Source of the DNA: Cryomorpha sp963748925
Lineage (GTDB): Bacteria > Bacteroidota > Bacteroidia > Flavobacteriales_D > Cryomorphaceae
NCBI GenBank assembly: GCA_963748925.1
Contig: CAVVKG010000004.1
Span: 1 to 64,000, forward strand
Direction: 5' to 3'
Length of the DNA: 64,000 nucleotides
Shown here: piece by piece, positions 44,964 to 54,775 of the stretch
How the letters are laid out: each line of letters starts with the position of its first letter
How positions within the stretch are numbered: the stretch's first letter is position 1
Notes under the pieces: generated by a model
Told to the model about the DNA's origin: nothing
Databases searched by the model: none
The model's input: the letters and a program-made list of their open reading frames with translations, nothing else
Made by a program: the position numbers and the translations under genes

Positions 44964-46108
44964 ATATTAATTTCAACGCTCACTCCTACAAACGGTCGAA
45001 CCTCAATCGATCCGGTTCCATCAACATTTTCGAGTACGGTAGCACCTACATTAAATCTCAAAAAGTAGGCGGTTTTATATCCGTACGCAAGATAAAATGG
45101 TCTTTCAATTAACGGACCCGTATACTTTTCACCGGAATCGAACTCAAAATCATTTATGAAAACTCCTGCTGAAATAGAACTGTTGCTCCAGAACTTACCT
45201 GAAAAACTTGGATTGGCCAGTGGAAAAGAAACTCCCACAAATGGCGATGCATCATAGTCGATGTTGTCATCCAGCCCACCTTTATTTTGAACGGCACCAT
45301 ATCCCACATTTACTGGAATAACATTTCTCGTTTTTTCCGTTTTGTAATTGTCAACTACACGCGAGATCTCAAGGACAGAAAGATTATAAGATAAATACTG
45401 ATCAATTTCACGCTTTACAACGGTCTGTAGATTTTCTACCTGACTATTAAAATATTTGATTTTCTGTTCCGTTTTGGACGGATCCTCCCCTTTTTTCAAA
45501 ATATTAAACTTGCTCTCCTTCAAGTTGAGATCATCCATGTTTTCAAGCTGATCAAGAACGAGTTGAGAAAATCCCGGAAACTCCATATTCAAATCATTTC
45601 TAAACAAAACCAAGCCATCTTTCATCAGCTTGTTTAGGTCTTTAACCATTTCTTTTGGATCCTTTTTCAAATCGGCATCATTTCTGTCTGCAACAATATT
45701 TAATTCAAGATAAGCCCGTACAGATTCGTAAACGTCTCGCTTAAGATTCTCTTTCTCTATAGGTGATACTTTCCTGAAGTATTTTAACTCAATAGTGTAG
45801 GTAGAATTAGAACGCAAACTATAATTTACAGGCACGAAAAAATTCGGTTGACTACCTTCTAGTGATTTGGTCCAAACTCCCGTATGCAAAGGGTTTTTAC
45901 TACGGTCGTCAGAGCCATATATTTCTACGGCTACCATGGTAATGTCTGCTGGCAAAACGCCGCTCAACATCCATTCAGTTTCTGAAGGTAATTTCTGATT
46001 CTCTCCAAACCAGTTCTTTTCGTAGTCGTAATGGACACTTTCAAATTGAGCATTGGCAATATTGACTGCAAAGAAGACAATAACAGCAAGTAAAATTTTA
46101 TTCAACAT
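44942..46108 (-). CDS. Exported protein with C-terminal beta barrel, function unknown
   Basis: 388 residues, signal peptide ending NIANAQ. Residues about 30-120 form a beta domain with ELKYFRKVSPIEKENLKRDV. A helical middle (about 120-260) follows, and the last 120 residues alternate like outer-membrane strands and end with an aromatic residue pattern (VEINMWFGLSR). I do not recognise the family. It is first in an operon with the OmpA-like protein and probably works with it in the outer membrane. Confidence 0.65.
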   Translation of the reverse strand: MLNKILLAVIVFFAVNIANAQFESVHYDYEKNWFGENQKLPSETEWMLSGVLPADITMVAVEIYGSDDRSKNPLHTGVWTKSLEGSQPNFFVPVNYSLRSNSTYTIELKYFRKVSPIEKENLKRDVYESVRAYLELNIVADRNDADLKKDPKEMVKDLNKLMKDGLVLFRNDLNMEFPGFSQLVLDQLENMDDLNLKESKFNILKKGEDPSKTEQKIKYFNSQVENLQTVVKREIDQYLSYNLSVLEISRVVDNYKTEKTRNVIPVNVGYGAVQNKGGLDDNIDYDASPFVGVSFPLANPSFSGKFWSNSSISAGVFINDFEFDSGEKYTGPLIERPFYLAYGYKTAYFLRFNVGATVLENVDGTGSIEVRPFVGVSVEINMWFGLSR

Positions 46109-46451
46109 GTGGTTTTAATTTATCGGTCGTATTAATTAATAACAATTTTGAATACCCATCTGGTACCTCGTAAATAACTTAAAGGCTAAGCCCTTACCTT
46201 TAAAACACGTTGAAAACCAAAATGTTTTAACTCTTTGCAAACCGAATAATTACACTTTCAAGAAGGATACAAGAAACTTATACCAATATTAATCAATTAA
46301 TTATCTAAACCAATTCGAACTCCAAAAATTGTTTAGTCAGGTAACTTATTAGATCTGTACCGTTTGGATATCAAATTAAGTAGTTAAGAGCTTTTCAAAC
46401 AATTATCAGGCTCAGGTTTATATATTTGTAAACGAATCGAATTTTGAAATT
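46109..46451 (+). promoter_or_regulatory. Divergent intergenic region with fhs promoter
   Basis: 343 AT-rich bases. An exact TAnnTTTG box (TATATTTG, 46421-46428) lies 23 bases before the fhs ATG, so the leader would be very short. No gene is visible. Confidence 0.55.
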
Positions 46452-48119
46452 ATGAGCGACATCGAAATAGCCCGATCAATCAACTTAAAACATATCAATT
46501 CAATAGCTAAATCTTTAGACATTTCTGAAGATGACCTTGAGCACTATGGCAAGTACAAGGCCAAGTTGCCACTAAGCTTGATTGATCAGGGCCAGGTTGA
46601 CAAGAGCAAATTAATTTTGGTTACTGCCATTTCTCCTACCCCTGCAGGTGAAGGAAAAACTACGATGTCGATTGGTTTATCGCAAGGATTAAATAAAATT
46701 GGTAAAAAAACTACTGTAGTTCTTCGCGAACCTTCTCTGGGCCCAGTTTTCGGAATGAAAGGCGGTGCAGCAGGCGGTGGTTACAGCCAGGTGCTGCCGA
46801 TGGAAGATATTAACATGCACTTCACCGGCGATTTTGCTGCCATCGAAAAGGCCAATAACTTACTTTCCGCCCTGATTGATAACAACATACAAAGCAAGTC
46901 GCGCACTCTCGATATCGATCCGAGGACAGTAGCCTGGAAACGTGTAATGGATATGAACGACCGGTCGCTGCGGAATATAATTACCGGCCTGGGAGGAATG
47001 GGCCAGGGAATTCCGAGTGAGGCAGGATTCAACATCACAGCAGCCTCAGAGATTATGGCTATTCTTTGCCTGGCCAATGATTTGAAAGATCTCAAGGAAC
47101 GGATAGGGAATATATTTGTAGGATTCACTACGACAAAGCGACCTGTGTACGCCCGTGAGTTGAATGCTCAGGGAGCCATGGCGGCCTTGTTGAAAGACGC
47201 CATTAAGCCGAACCTGGTGCAAACTATAGAAGGAACTCCTGCCATTATTCACGGCGGTCCATTTGCCAATATCGCCCAGGGAACAAATAGTGTTATTGCC
47301 ACAAAAATGGGGTTGTCACTTTCAGAATACGTAGTTACAGAAGCCGGTTTCGGTGCCGATTTGGGTGCCGAAAAATTCCTGGATATAAAATGCCAAAGTG
47401 CGGGCCTCTCTCCTAGTGCAGTAGTTGTTGTTGCAACGATCCGCGCACTTAAATTTCACGGCAAGGTTTCACTCAAAGAAATTAATGCCCCCAATGCGGA
47501 TGCTGTGAAGCTGGGATTAAAAAATCTGGAGAAACACTTGGAGAACATGAAAAAATTCGGATTGCCTGCTGTTGTTGCAATCAACAAGTTTACTACCGAC
47601 ACCGAAGAAGAAACTAATGTTGTAATCAATAAATGCAAGGAATTGGGTATTTCTGTGGCTGTAGCCGATGTATGGGCAAAAGGTGGTGAAGGGGCAAAAG
47701 AACTCGCCACATTGGTTGCGAAGGAGGCCGATAACTTTAAAGGACGTTTTACCCCTATCTACAACTGGAACTTACCGGTAAAAGAGAAGGTAAAAAAATT
47801 GGCCACTGAAATTTACGGAGCCGCTGATGTTGAATATACTGCTGATGCAGAGAAATCGCTCGCTAATGTGGCCAAATTGGGCCTGGAGCACTTACCCATT
47901 TGTGTAGCCAAAACGCAGTATTCTTTTTCTGACAATCCCGCTCTACTCGGAAGACCGGAAGGATTCAATATTACAGTAAGAGAAATAGAAATTGCTGCAG
48001 GAGCAGGTTTTCTTGTGCTAACAACAGGAGCCATCATGCGGATGCCGGGATTGCCGTCGTTGCCTTCAGCCGAGGCTATCGACATTGATGAAAATGGTAA
48101 TATTACGGGGTTGTTTTAA
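46452..48119 (+). CDS. fhs: Formate-tetrahydrofolate ligase
   Basis: 555 residues, full length. The P-loop TPAGEGKTT (about 61-69) and the conserved EPSLGPVFGMKGGAAGGGYS follow the family closely, as does KFHGKVS. It makes 10-formyl-tetrahydrofolate from formate, ATP and tetrahydrofolate, feeding purine and one-carbon metabolism in the cytosol. Monocistronic under a strong promoter box; convergent with the Rrf2 gene. Confidence 0.97.
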   Translation: MSDIEIARSINLKHINSIAKSLDISEDDLEHYGKYKAKLPLSLIDQGQVDKSKLILVTAISPTPAGEGKTTMSIGLSQGLNKIGKKTTVVLREPSLGPVFGMKGGAAGGGYSQVLPMEDINMHFTGDFAAIEKANNLLSALIDNNIQSKSRTLDIDPRTVAWKRVMDMNDRSLRNIITGLGGMGQGIPSEAGFNITAASEIMAILCLANDLKDLKERIGNIFVGFTTTKRPVYARELNAQGAMAALLKDAIKPNLVQTIEGTPAIIHGGPFANIAQGTNSVIATKMGLSLSEYVVTEAGFGADLGAEKFLDIKCQSAGLSPSAVVVVATIRALKFHGKVSLKEINAPNADAVKLGLKNLEKHLENMKKFGLPAVVAINKFTTDTEEETNVVINKCKELGISVAVADVWAKGGEGAKELATLVAKEADNFKGRFTPIYNWNLPVKEKVKKLATEIYGAADVEYTADAEKSLANVAKLGLEHLPICVAKTQYSFSDNPALLGRPEGFNITVREIEIAAGAGFLVLTTGAIMRMPGLPSLPSAEAIDIDENGNITGLF

Positions 48120-48179
48120 ACGGAACCCTTCACAAATTCCATCCTAACCCCAATAGAGCCAGATTGAACAAGTGCGAAT

Positions 48180-48611
48180 TCATTTCAGAAAAGTTAATCC
48201 TTCTTCGATACCCGTAGCGAGCTCGTAAATACTGGTTTCGCTTAGCATTCTTTTCAAATCATCTCTTATTCCGGTAAACTTATCATGGACGGGACATGGT
48301 TTCTCTGAATCGCATTCTTTCAAGCCCAGAGCACAGCCCCTAAAAATGGTATCGCCATCTATGGCGGTTACTATGTTAATAAGCTTAATCTCTTTCATTC
48401 TCATTCTGGAAATTTGAAACCCTCCCGTAGGTCCTTTCACAGAAACCACTATTCCATCGCGAGCCAATTGCTGCAAAATCTTAGCCGTAAAGGCTTCCGG
48501 CGAATCTATTTTCTTCGCTATATCTTTAAGGCTTACTCTATTGTCTTTCAATGATTGCATTGAAATATAAAGCATTGCTTTTATTCCGTACTCACAGGCT
48601 TTTGAGAACAT
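48180..48611 (-). CDS. Rrf2-family transcriptional regulator with Fe-S-type cysteines
   Basis: 143 residues. A winged helix-turn-helix is visible at the N-terminus (YGIKAMLYISMQ, then SLKDIAKKIDSPEAFTAKIL and the wing KGPTGGFQISR). Three cysteines in FRGCALGLKECDSEKPCPVH (spacing C-x6-C-x5-C) resemble the cluster-binding loop of IscR/NsrR-type members, so it probably senses iron-sulfur status, NO or redox. An 8-bp dyad lies against its start codon and overlaps its promoter, suggesting autoregulation. Confidence 0.88.
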   Translation of the reverse strand: MFSKACEYGIKAMLYISMQSLKDNRVSLKDIAKKIDSPEAFTAKILQQLARDGIVVSVKGPTGGFQISRMRMKEIKLINIVTAIDGDTIFRGCALGLKECDSEKPCPVHDKFTGIRDDLKRMLSETSIYELATGIEEGLTFLK

Positions 48612-48638
48612 TACATTTGTGTTGCAAACTCAAATGTA
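48612..48638 (-). promoter_or_regulatory. Dyad operator and promoter at the Rrf2 gene
   Basis: Inverted repeat TACATTTG (48612-48619) / CAAATGTA (48631-48638), 27 bases in all, directly before the Rrf2 ATG. On the minus strand the outer arm is an exact TAnnTTTG -7 box, so a bound regulator would block its own promoter. Confidence 0.6.
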
Positions 48639-48685
48639 GGGGTTTTACCATTTGGAGTAGTTAGATCCAATTTATTTTTCTCGAA

Positions 48686-48716
48686 CAAAAAAAAGCCACG
48701 CTAAAGAGCGTGGCTT
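48686..48716 (-). terminator. Terminator of the cold-shock gene
   Basis: Perfect 10-bp stem AAGCCACGCT / AGCGTGGCTT with loop AAAG; a T-run follows on the minus strand, 27 bases after the csp stop. Confidence 0.9.
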
Positions 48717-48742
48717 CTGACTAAAAAGTTCTTAAGCTAATA

Positions 48743-48934
48743 TTATACTACTCGTACGTCTACTGCGTTCAATCCTTTTTTTCCTTCTTTAAGATCAAAT
48801 TCTACTGCATCACCTTCACGAATTTCATCGATCAAGCCTGAGATGTGTACGAAATGTTCTTTGTTTGTTCCTTCTTCTGTGATAAATCCGAATCCTTTAG
48901 ATTCGTTGAAGAATTTTACTGTGCCTTTGTTCAT
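48743..48934 (-). CDS. Cold-shock domain protein
   Basis: 63 residues, one cold-shock domain. The RNA-binding motifs are KGFGFI (RNP1) and HFVH (RNP2). Such proteins melt RNA structure in the cytosol and aid translation, not only in the cold. A TACATTTG promoter box lies 31 bases upstream and a strong terminator 27 bases downstream, so it is monocistronic. Confidence 0.95.
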   Translation of the reverse strand: MNKGTVKFFNESKGFGFITEEGTNKEHFVHISGLIDEIREGDAVEFDLKEGKKGLNAVDVRVV

Positions 48935-48964
48935 TGTAATTTATTAAATAATGATTTTAAAGTG

Positions 48965-48972
48965 CAAATGTA
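48965..48972 (-). promoter_or_regulatory. Promoter -7 box of the cold-shock gene
   Basis: Exact TAnnTTTG (TACATTTG on the minus strand), identical in sequence to the box of the Rrf2 gene and that of the secreted gene at 34067. Confidence 0.5.
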
Positions 48973-49259
48973 ACCAAATATTTGATGAAACAAGCATTTA
49001 TCCTAAATCTTTATTCGAAATGAAAGCATTAATGGTTTCTATAATGGGGTGGTGATAAAAGGAAAACCGGTGAAATGTTGGGAGAAATCATTCGGATACA
49101 TCTTAAATGACACAATATGATTTGACTTTAACTTTAAAAAACTGATCTCCCCGAATTTATAATGTGAGCGTAGCTGCTAATCCTTAAACTAAGTCAGAGA
49201 AAAATCTTTGTTTTTGGTCAGCTGAATAATCTTTTGCTCCGTCTTAATTAAGCTTAAAG
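48973..49259. other. Spacer between csp and ogt
   Basis: About 290 bases with no gene, repeat or hairpin that I could support. Confidence 0.3.
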
Positions 49260-49868
49260 CTAAAATAGCTCTGTCTGACCAACAACCGAGGCCTTCTCCA
49301 ATTGCAACAATTTCTTCTTCGCAGGCAAGCCTCCCGCATATCCTGTTAAACTACCATATGCACCAATAACTCTGTGGCAGGGAACTATAATTGAAATGGC
49401 ATTGGCCCCATTGGCGGAAGCCACAGCACGAATAGCTCCAGGGTTCTCAAGCTTTTCTGCAAGCTCAAAATAAGACACCGTCTTCCCAAATGGGATTTTC
49501 AATAGCGCATTCCAAACCTGTACTTGAAAATCAGTACCGGCAAAATCGAGTGATAGCTCAAAACCCTTGCGGCCACCCGAAAAATATTCCTCTAGTTGGG
49601 ATATCGTTCTCTCAATAATCGCTGATGATCCTTCTGCAAATTCGGCATGGTAAAAAGATCTTAAACGATTATCAACCGTGCTGCGCATTTTGCGATATCG
49701 CCAGTCGCAAAGGCAAAGCTTCTCGCCAAATGAACCGATAATAAGTTCACCAACCGGGCTAGTGTAAGAGTGCGCTACTATTGTTTCCAAGTGAGAATTT
49801 TTGACAATATAAAGGTTTAAACTGGTATTTGGAGTGACCATATGAGAGCGAGAAAATCGATTCACCAA
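49260..49868 (-). CDS. ogt: Methylated-DNA-[protein]-cysteine S-methyltransferase
   Basis: 202 residues. The methyl-acceptor Cys164 is in IVPCHRVIG; KTVSYFELAEKLENPGAIRAVA is the DNA-binding helix region with the Arg finger. It removes methyl groups from O6-methylguanine suicidally. The start may be Met10 (49841), since the first nine residues are not conserved in the family. Monocistronic and divergent from the Tricorn-like protease gene. Confidence 0.92.
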   Translation of the reverse strand: MVNRFSRSHMVTPNTSLNLYIVKNSHLETIVAHSYTSPVGELIIGSFGEKLCLCDWRYRKMRSTVDNRLRSFYHAEFAEGSSAIIERTISQLEEYFSGGRKGFELSLDFAGTDFQVQVWNALLKIPFGKTVSYFELAEKLENPGAIRAVASANGANAISIIVPCHRVIGAYGSLTGYAGGLPAKKKLLQLEKASVVGQTELF

Positions 49869-49955
49869 AAACTCTAAAAATTCCCAAAAATTAATATCAT
49901 CAAACTATTTTAAGTTCTTTTGAGGATACCTGATCAACATACATTACCCTCAAAT

Positions 49956-52900
49956 ATGAAGAATTTTACTTTTCTAATCTCGTTCTTTTTCATTTCAATC
50001 CTAAGTTTCGCTCAAGATAATCCGTTGTGGATGAGGCATCCTGCTCTCTCGCCAGACGGGAAAACAATAGCTTTCTCATATCAGGGTGACATTTACACTG
50101 TACCGATGCAGGGAGGTGAAGCCAGAGCGATTACCATTCACGAAGCCTACGAGAGCCATCCGGTGTGGAGCCCCAATAGCGACACCCTCGCATTTGCTTC
50201 AAACAGATACGGAAATGACGATGTTTTTATCGTTTCGGCAAAAGGTGGCACCCCTACCCGACTTACTTACCACAGCGCCGGAGATACCCCCTATGACTTT
50301 TCGCCAGATGGCAAGAATGTGCTATTCGGCTCAACACGTCAGGATGATGTAAAGTCTGTTTTATTTCCTTCAAGGGTGCTTTCAGAATTATACTCCGTTT
50401 CGAGAAGCGGAGGACGTGTAGACCAAATAATGACTACCCCGGCAGAGTTGACTCAATATTCAAACGATGGAGCGGTGATATACTTTCACGATAGAAAAGG
50501 ATATGAGGATGAGTATCGAAAGCACCACACCTCTTCTGTAACCCGCGATGTCTGGTCTTATAACACTTCGGATAGCACTTACAACCAACTTACCACCTGG
50601 GAAGGCGAAGACAGGAATCCAGTATTGGTAAACGATACTAAAATGTACTTTCTTTCTGAGCGAAGCGGATCATTTAATGTGTGGAGCGCTGCCTTGTCAA
50701 ATGGAAAGCCAGAGAATCTAACACAGGTAAGCAATTTCGAAAACCACCCGGTCCGCGACCTTTCCATAGCCGAAAATGGAATGATTTGTTTTTGGTACAA
50801 CGGCGAAATTTATACGCAATTACCGCCAAATGCGCCTAAGAAGGTGGCTCTGGAAATCTTTACAGATCGCCGGTACAACGAAGCGGAGGTAAAACTAATA
50901 AAAGGCGATGCAGATGAATTTACGGTTTCGCCCAATGGGAAGGAAATTGCTTTTATCGTGAGAGGCGAAGTTTTCGTCACTTCAATTGATTACAGCGCAA
51001 CAAAAAGAATTACCGACACACCGGAACAAGAGCGGGATCTGGACTTTAATAGCGATGGAACGAAACTGATTTACTCCGGCGAGCGAAATGGAAGCTGGAA
51101 TATCTATGAAGCATCGCTTGGCAGAGAAGAAGACAAATACTTTTACAATGCCACAGTAATTAATGAAAAAGCCGTTGTAGACACTCCTGCCGAAACATTT
51201 CAAGGCACCTATTCGCCCGACGATAAAGAGATAGCTTTTCTGGAAAACAGAACCACACTGCGTGTAAAAAACATTGCTTCGGGTGCGATAAGAACGGTCA
51301 TGGACGGAAGTTACAATTACAGCTACTCCGATGGAGATCAATACTATACATGGTCACCTGACAGTAAGTGGATCCTGGTTGAGTTTATGACCAACGACCG
51401 ATGGAACAGCCAAATAGGGTTGTTGAATGCCAATGGAAAAGAAGAGCCCATTGATTTGTCGAAAAGCGGGTACGGGAATTCACGCCCAAAATTCGGCATG
51501 AAGGGAGAGGTTGTTTACTGGTCGTCTGATCGTGAAGGGTTTCGATCTCATGGAAGCTGGGGATCGCAAAGCGATGTGTACGCCCTTTTCTTAACGCGCG
51601 ACGCTTATAACCGTTTTACCATGGATGAAGCCGATTATGCATTCTGGAAAGAAAACAATGAAGATGACAAAAAAGATGAGGACTCAGACAAAAAGGAATC
51701 TGATAAAGAGAAAACCAAGGGTGAAAAGGATAAAAAAGAGCCTGTAGAACCACTGAAAGTAGAATGGGAAGGTTTGCAAGACAGAAAGGTGCAGCTCACT
51801 ATTTTCTCTTCATTCTTATCGGATTTTGTGCTGGACGAAAAAGGTGAAAACCTTTACTACTTAACCAGTACAGGCGATAAAAGGGACTTATGGAAAACAT
51901 CCTTTAAAGACAAGGAAACCAAGATTTTTGTATCGCTGAATTCCGGTGGTTCACACATTGAGCTGGGCGAAAAGGAAAAATTCATTTTCTTGAATAAAGA
52001 CGGTAGTCTGATTAAAATAAAACTGGAAGATGCTTCACAAAAACCCATTTCATTCTCATCTGAAATGAACCTCAACACCGATGCGGAACGCGCTTATATG
52101 TTTGAGCATGCCTGGAGACAGTTTAGAGAAAAATTCTATTTAGAAGACCTCCACAACGTCGACTGGGAGATGTACAAAGAAAATTACGCCAGTTTTTTAC
52201 CCTACATTAATAACTCATACGACTTTGCCGATATGCTTAGCGAAATGCTCGGCGAGGTAAATGCATCGCATACCGGGGCGCGGAGCAGACACAGCGAACC
52301 AACAGACGACAGAACTGCTTCTCTGGGTTTTTTCTACGATCAAAACTACAAAGGGAAAGGCCTTCGCATTGCGGAGGTGATGGACAAGAGTCCGCTGCTT
52401 GCAGAAAAATCAGAAGTTGAAGAAGGGGTAATTATCGAAAAGATTGACAACGAGGAAATTGGTGAAAACGAGAACTTTTATCAGCTCTTAAACCGAAAGG
52501 AAGGCGATAAAATTCTGATAGACTATTACAATCCAAAAAACGGTAAGCGCTGGACCGATGTGGTAGAGCCTATAAGCCTTTGGGAAGAAAACCAACTGGC
52601 TTATGAGCGCTGGGTAAAATCGCGTGAAGCAGAAACAGAGCGACTTTCTGATGGCAAGATTGGTTATGTGCATGTGCGCGGCATGAACTCCAGCAGTTTT
52701 AGAGAGTTGTATAGCAAAGCACTTGGTGAGTATAACGCAAAAGACGCACTGATTGTAGATACCCGCTTTAACGGTGGGGGCTGGCTGCACGATGATCTGG
52801 CCACTTTCTTGTCAGGCGAGGCATATATCCAGTTTGTTCCCCGAGGCCAGGATAATATGGGCGCCGAGCCAATAGCGAAGTGGCAAAAACCATCAGCAGT

Positions 52901-53213
52901 ACTGATGAGTGAAAGCAACTACTCCGATGCCCATCTGTTTCCTTACACCTATAAATACTTCGACATAGGAAAGCTTATAGGAATGCCCGTACCGGGAACA
53001 GGTACGGCAGTATGGTGGGAATCGATGATTGACGGAACCGTATTTGGAATACCACAGATAGGAATGCGTGATGTAAGGACAGGATTACTGGTTGAAAATC
53101 AAGAGCTCCAGCCGGATATAAAAGTGCGGAACGATCCAGGCAAAGCAAGTAAGGGAGAAGATCAGCAACTTGAAGCTGGTGTTGAAGAATTGCTGAAAGA
53201 AACGGCGGAGTAG
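49956..53213 (+). CDS. Tricorn-like S41 protease with propeller and PDZ domain
   Basis: 1085 residues from the ATG at 49956, which gives a signal peptide ending LSFAQ (the frame is open upstream to 49920). Residues about 25-570 hold two PD40/WD40-like propellers (HPALSPDGKTIAFSYQGDIY). A Lys/Glu/Asp-rich linker is at about 570-605, a PDZ domain at about 800-880 and the S41 catalytic domain at about 885-1085. Ser990-Asp991 in NYSDAHLFP fit the catalytic Ser-Asp of Tricorn. It probably degrades peptides in the periplasm. Monocistronic; the REP-like array starts about 100 bases downstream. Confidence 0.88.
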   Translation: MKNFTFLISFFFISILSFAQDNPLWMRHPALSPDGKTIAFSYQGDIYTVPMQGGEARAITIHEAYESHPVWSPNSDTLAFASNRYGNDDVFIVSAKGGTPTRLTYHSAGDTPYDFSPDGKNVLFGSTRQDDVKSVLFPSRVLSELYSVSRSGGRVDQIMTTPAELTQYSNDGAVIYFHDRKGYEDEYRKHHTSSVTRDVWSYNTSDSTYNQLTTWEGEDRNPVLVNDTKMYFLSERSGSFNVWSAALSNGKPENLTQVSNFENHPVRDLSIAENGMICFWYNGEIYTQLPPNAPKKVALEIFTDRRYNEAEVKLIKGDADEFTVSPNGKEIAFIVRGEVFVTSIDYSATKRITDTPEQERDLDFNSDGTKLIYSGERNGSWNIYEASLGREEDKYFYNATVINEKAVVDTPAETFQGTYSPDDKEIAFLENRTTLRVKNIASGAIRTVMDGSYNYSYSDGDQYYTWSPDSKWILVEFMTNDRWNSQIGLLNANGKEEPIDLSKSGYGNSRPKFGMKGEVVYWSSDREGFRSHGSWGSQSDVYALFLTRDAYNRFTMDEADYAFWKENNEDDKKDEDSDKKESDKEKTKGEKDKKEPVEPLKVEWEGLQDRKVQLTIFSSFLSDFVLDEKGENLYYLTSTGDKRDLWKTSFKDKETKIFVSLNSGGSHIELGEKEKFIFLNKDGSLIKIKLEDASQKPISFSSEMNLNTDAERAYMFEHAWRQFREKFYLEDLHNVDWEMYKENYASFLPYINNSYDFADMLSEMLGEVNASHTGARSRHSEPTDDRTASLGFFYDQNYKGKGLRIAEVMDKSPLLAEKSEVEEGVIIEKIDNEEIGENENFYQLLNRKEGDKILIDYYNPKNGKRWTDVVEPISLWEENQLAYERWVKSREAETERLSDGKIGYVHVRGMNSSSFRELYSKALGEYNAKDALIVDTRFNGGGWLHDDLATFLSGEAYIQFVPRGQDNMGAEPIAKWQKPSAVLMSESNYSDAHLFPYTYKYFDIGKLIGMPVPGTGTAVWWESMIDGTVFGIPQIGMRDVRTGLLVENQELQPDIKVRNDPGKASKGEDQQLEAGVEELLKETAE

Positions 53214-53316
53214 TCTCGGGTAGTACTGACGCTGCGGTTAGTATCTTCGGTTTTTGGTCTTTGTTATTCGTGTGCACCGCGGACTTGAATCACCTCTTTC
53301 TGAGAGCAGATTCTCA

Positions 53317-53969
53317 GTTCCTTAGGGACGCCTCATTTTGTAGCCCAGGGCTTTAACCATGGTTTACATCAATTATAGAGGGACGGCCCATATTGTAGTC
53401 GATTATTTTATTAATGGGTGAAGCGCAAAACAAATCAGTCCCGTAGGGACGTCTCATTTTGTAGCCCATGGTTTTAACCATGGATTACATCAATTATAGA
53501 GCGGCGGCCCACATTGTAGTCCATTATTTTATTAATGGGTCAAGAGCAAAAAAAAATCAGTCCCTTAGGGACGCTTCATTTTGTAGCCCAGGGCTTTAAC
53601 CATGGTTTACATCAATTATGGAGGGGCGACCCATATTGTAATCCATTATTTTATTAATGGGTCAAGAGCAAAAAAATCAGTAATGCAGGGACGCCTCATT
53701 TTGTAGCCCATGGTTTTAACCTTGGATTACATCAAATATAGAGGGGCGGCCCACATTGTAGTCCATTATTTTATTAATGGGTCAAGCGCAAAACAAATCA
53801 GTCCAGCAGGGACGCCTCATTTTGTAGCCCATGGTTTTAACCATGGTTTACATCAATTATAGAGGGGCGGCCCACATTGTAGTCCATTATTTTATTAACG
53901 GGTCAAGCGCAAAACAAATCAGTCCCGTAGGGACGTCTCATTTTGTAGCCCATGGTTTTAACCATGGGT
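53317..53969. repeat. Array of about 121-bp REP-like repeats (five full, one partial)
   Basis: Units begin at 53317, 53438, 53560, 53680, 53801 and 53922 (120-122 bases each; the last is cut at about 53969). Each unit holds three small palindromes: GTCCC..AGGGAC, CCATGGTTTTAACCATGG and CCATTATTTTATTAATGG. Some arms vary (CAGGGC, CCTTGG), so pairing is not always kept. The array lies between convergent genes and has no coding potential. Confidence 0.92.
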
Positions 53970-54135
53970 AACAAATCATGTTTAAAGGTTTTGGCGACAT
54001 TTTTGCCTTTTCGCAAAAATGATGACAAAACCGAATCAAAACAACGATCTCAAATCCAACAGAAAAAGGCACATCGATGCCACCGATATGTGAGTATCGA
54101 TATAATTCGAATTATGCCAAACCAAAGAAAATCAT

Positions 54136-54167
54136 AAAAAAAGGGCCGTTTCTAACGAAACTGCCCT
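54136..54167 (-). terminator. Terminator downstream of the 54239 gene
   Basis: Stem AGGGCCGTTTC / GAAACTGCCCT (10 of 11 paired) with loop TAAC and a T-run on the minus strand. Confidence 0.85.
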
Positions 54168-54238
54168 CCAATATCAATGCTAGGTTCTTATTATTTCAAA
54201 TTTGAACCTAATCTCCAATCTCCGAAAAATCGACTTTT

Positions 54239-54697
54239 TTAAGGCCAGTTTATAGTGTCTTCATCCAGGAAGAAAGGACCAAATTGAACTTCTGTGACAG
54301 CACCTTCACGGAGCCAAAACAACATTTCAATCTCATCCGATTCAACGGTTTCCATTTTTGCACCATCATCGTAATCCTCGGTAAAATTCAATGCTTTGTG
54401 TCCTTTCTTTCGAAGGAGTTCAACCAATCTGTCGCGCGACATATCAATGATATCTTCTCCGTAAAGAACGGTATCATTGTTTGCAGATACGATGGTGGTT
54501 AGTCTCATCTTTTCTACGGCATCAAACACGAGTGAGATTCCAAGTGTATCGTAATGCCAATACTCTAAATGATCCTGATCTTCAGCAGGTTCTACTTCGT
54601 CCGGTTCTCCCAGAAGCGCTTCAACCTGTGGTTTTTTTAATCCGAAATGCAATTTACCAATCCCCTGTCCGGGAGTGATTACTGTAAACTTTTCCAT
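54239..54697 (-). CDS. Conserved-looking cytosolic protein of unknown function
   Basis: 152 residues without signal peptide or membrane helix; acidic. The opening TPGQGIGKLHFGLKKPQVEA followed by LLGEPDE and a YWHYDTLGISLVF strand resembles SmpA/BamE-like small folds. A second half with RDRLVELLRKKGHK repeats the same strand-helix plan. I do not recognise a named family. It has its own terminator and lies between the REP array and a damaged surface-protein gene. Confidence 0.6.
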   Translation of the reverse strand: MEKFTVITPGQGIGKLHFGLKKPQVEALLGEPDEVEPAEDQDHLEYWHYDTLGISLVFDAVEKMRLTTIVSANNDTVLYGEDIIDMSRDRLVELLRKKGHKALNFTEDYDDGAKMETVESDEIEMLFWLREGAVTEVQFGPFFLDEDTINWP

Positions 54698-54775
54698 TGT
54701 ACTTAAATCTGGCTTTCTATGTTATTTAATGAAACAAAATTTCACAGAGCAATAATACACTAATTTCTGATATAA

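Noticed and set aside
53952..54137. 61-codon open frame after the REP-like array
   Set aside because: It starts inside the last partial repeat and has no protein-like pattern.
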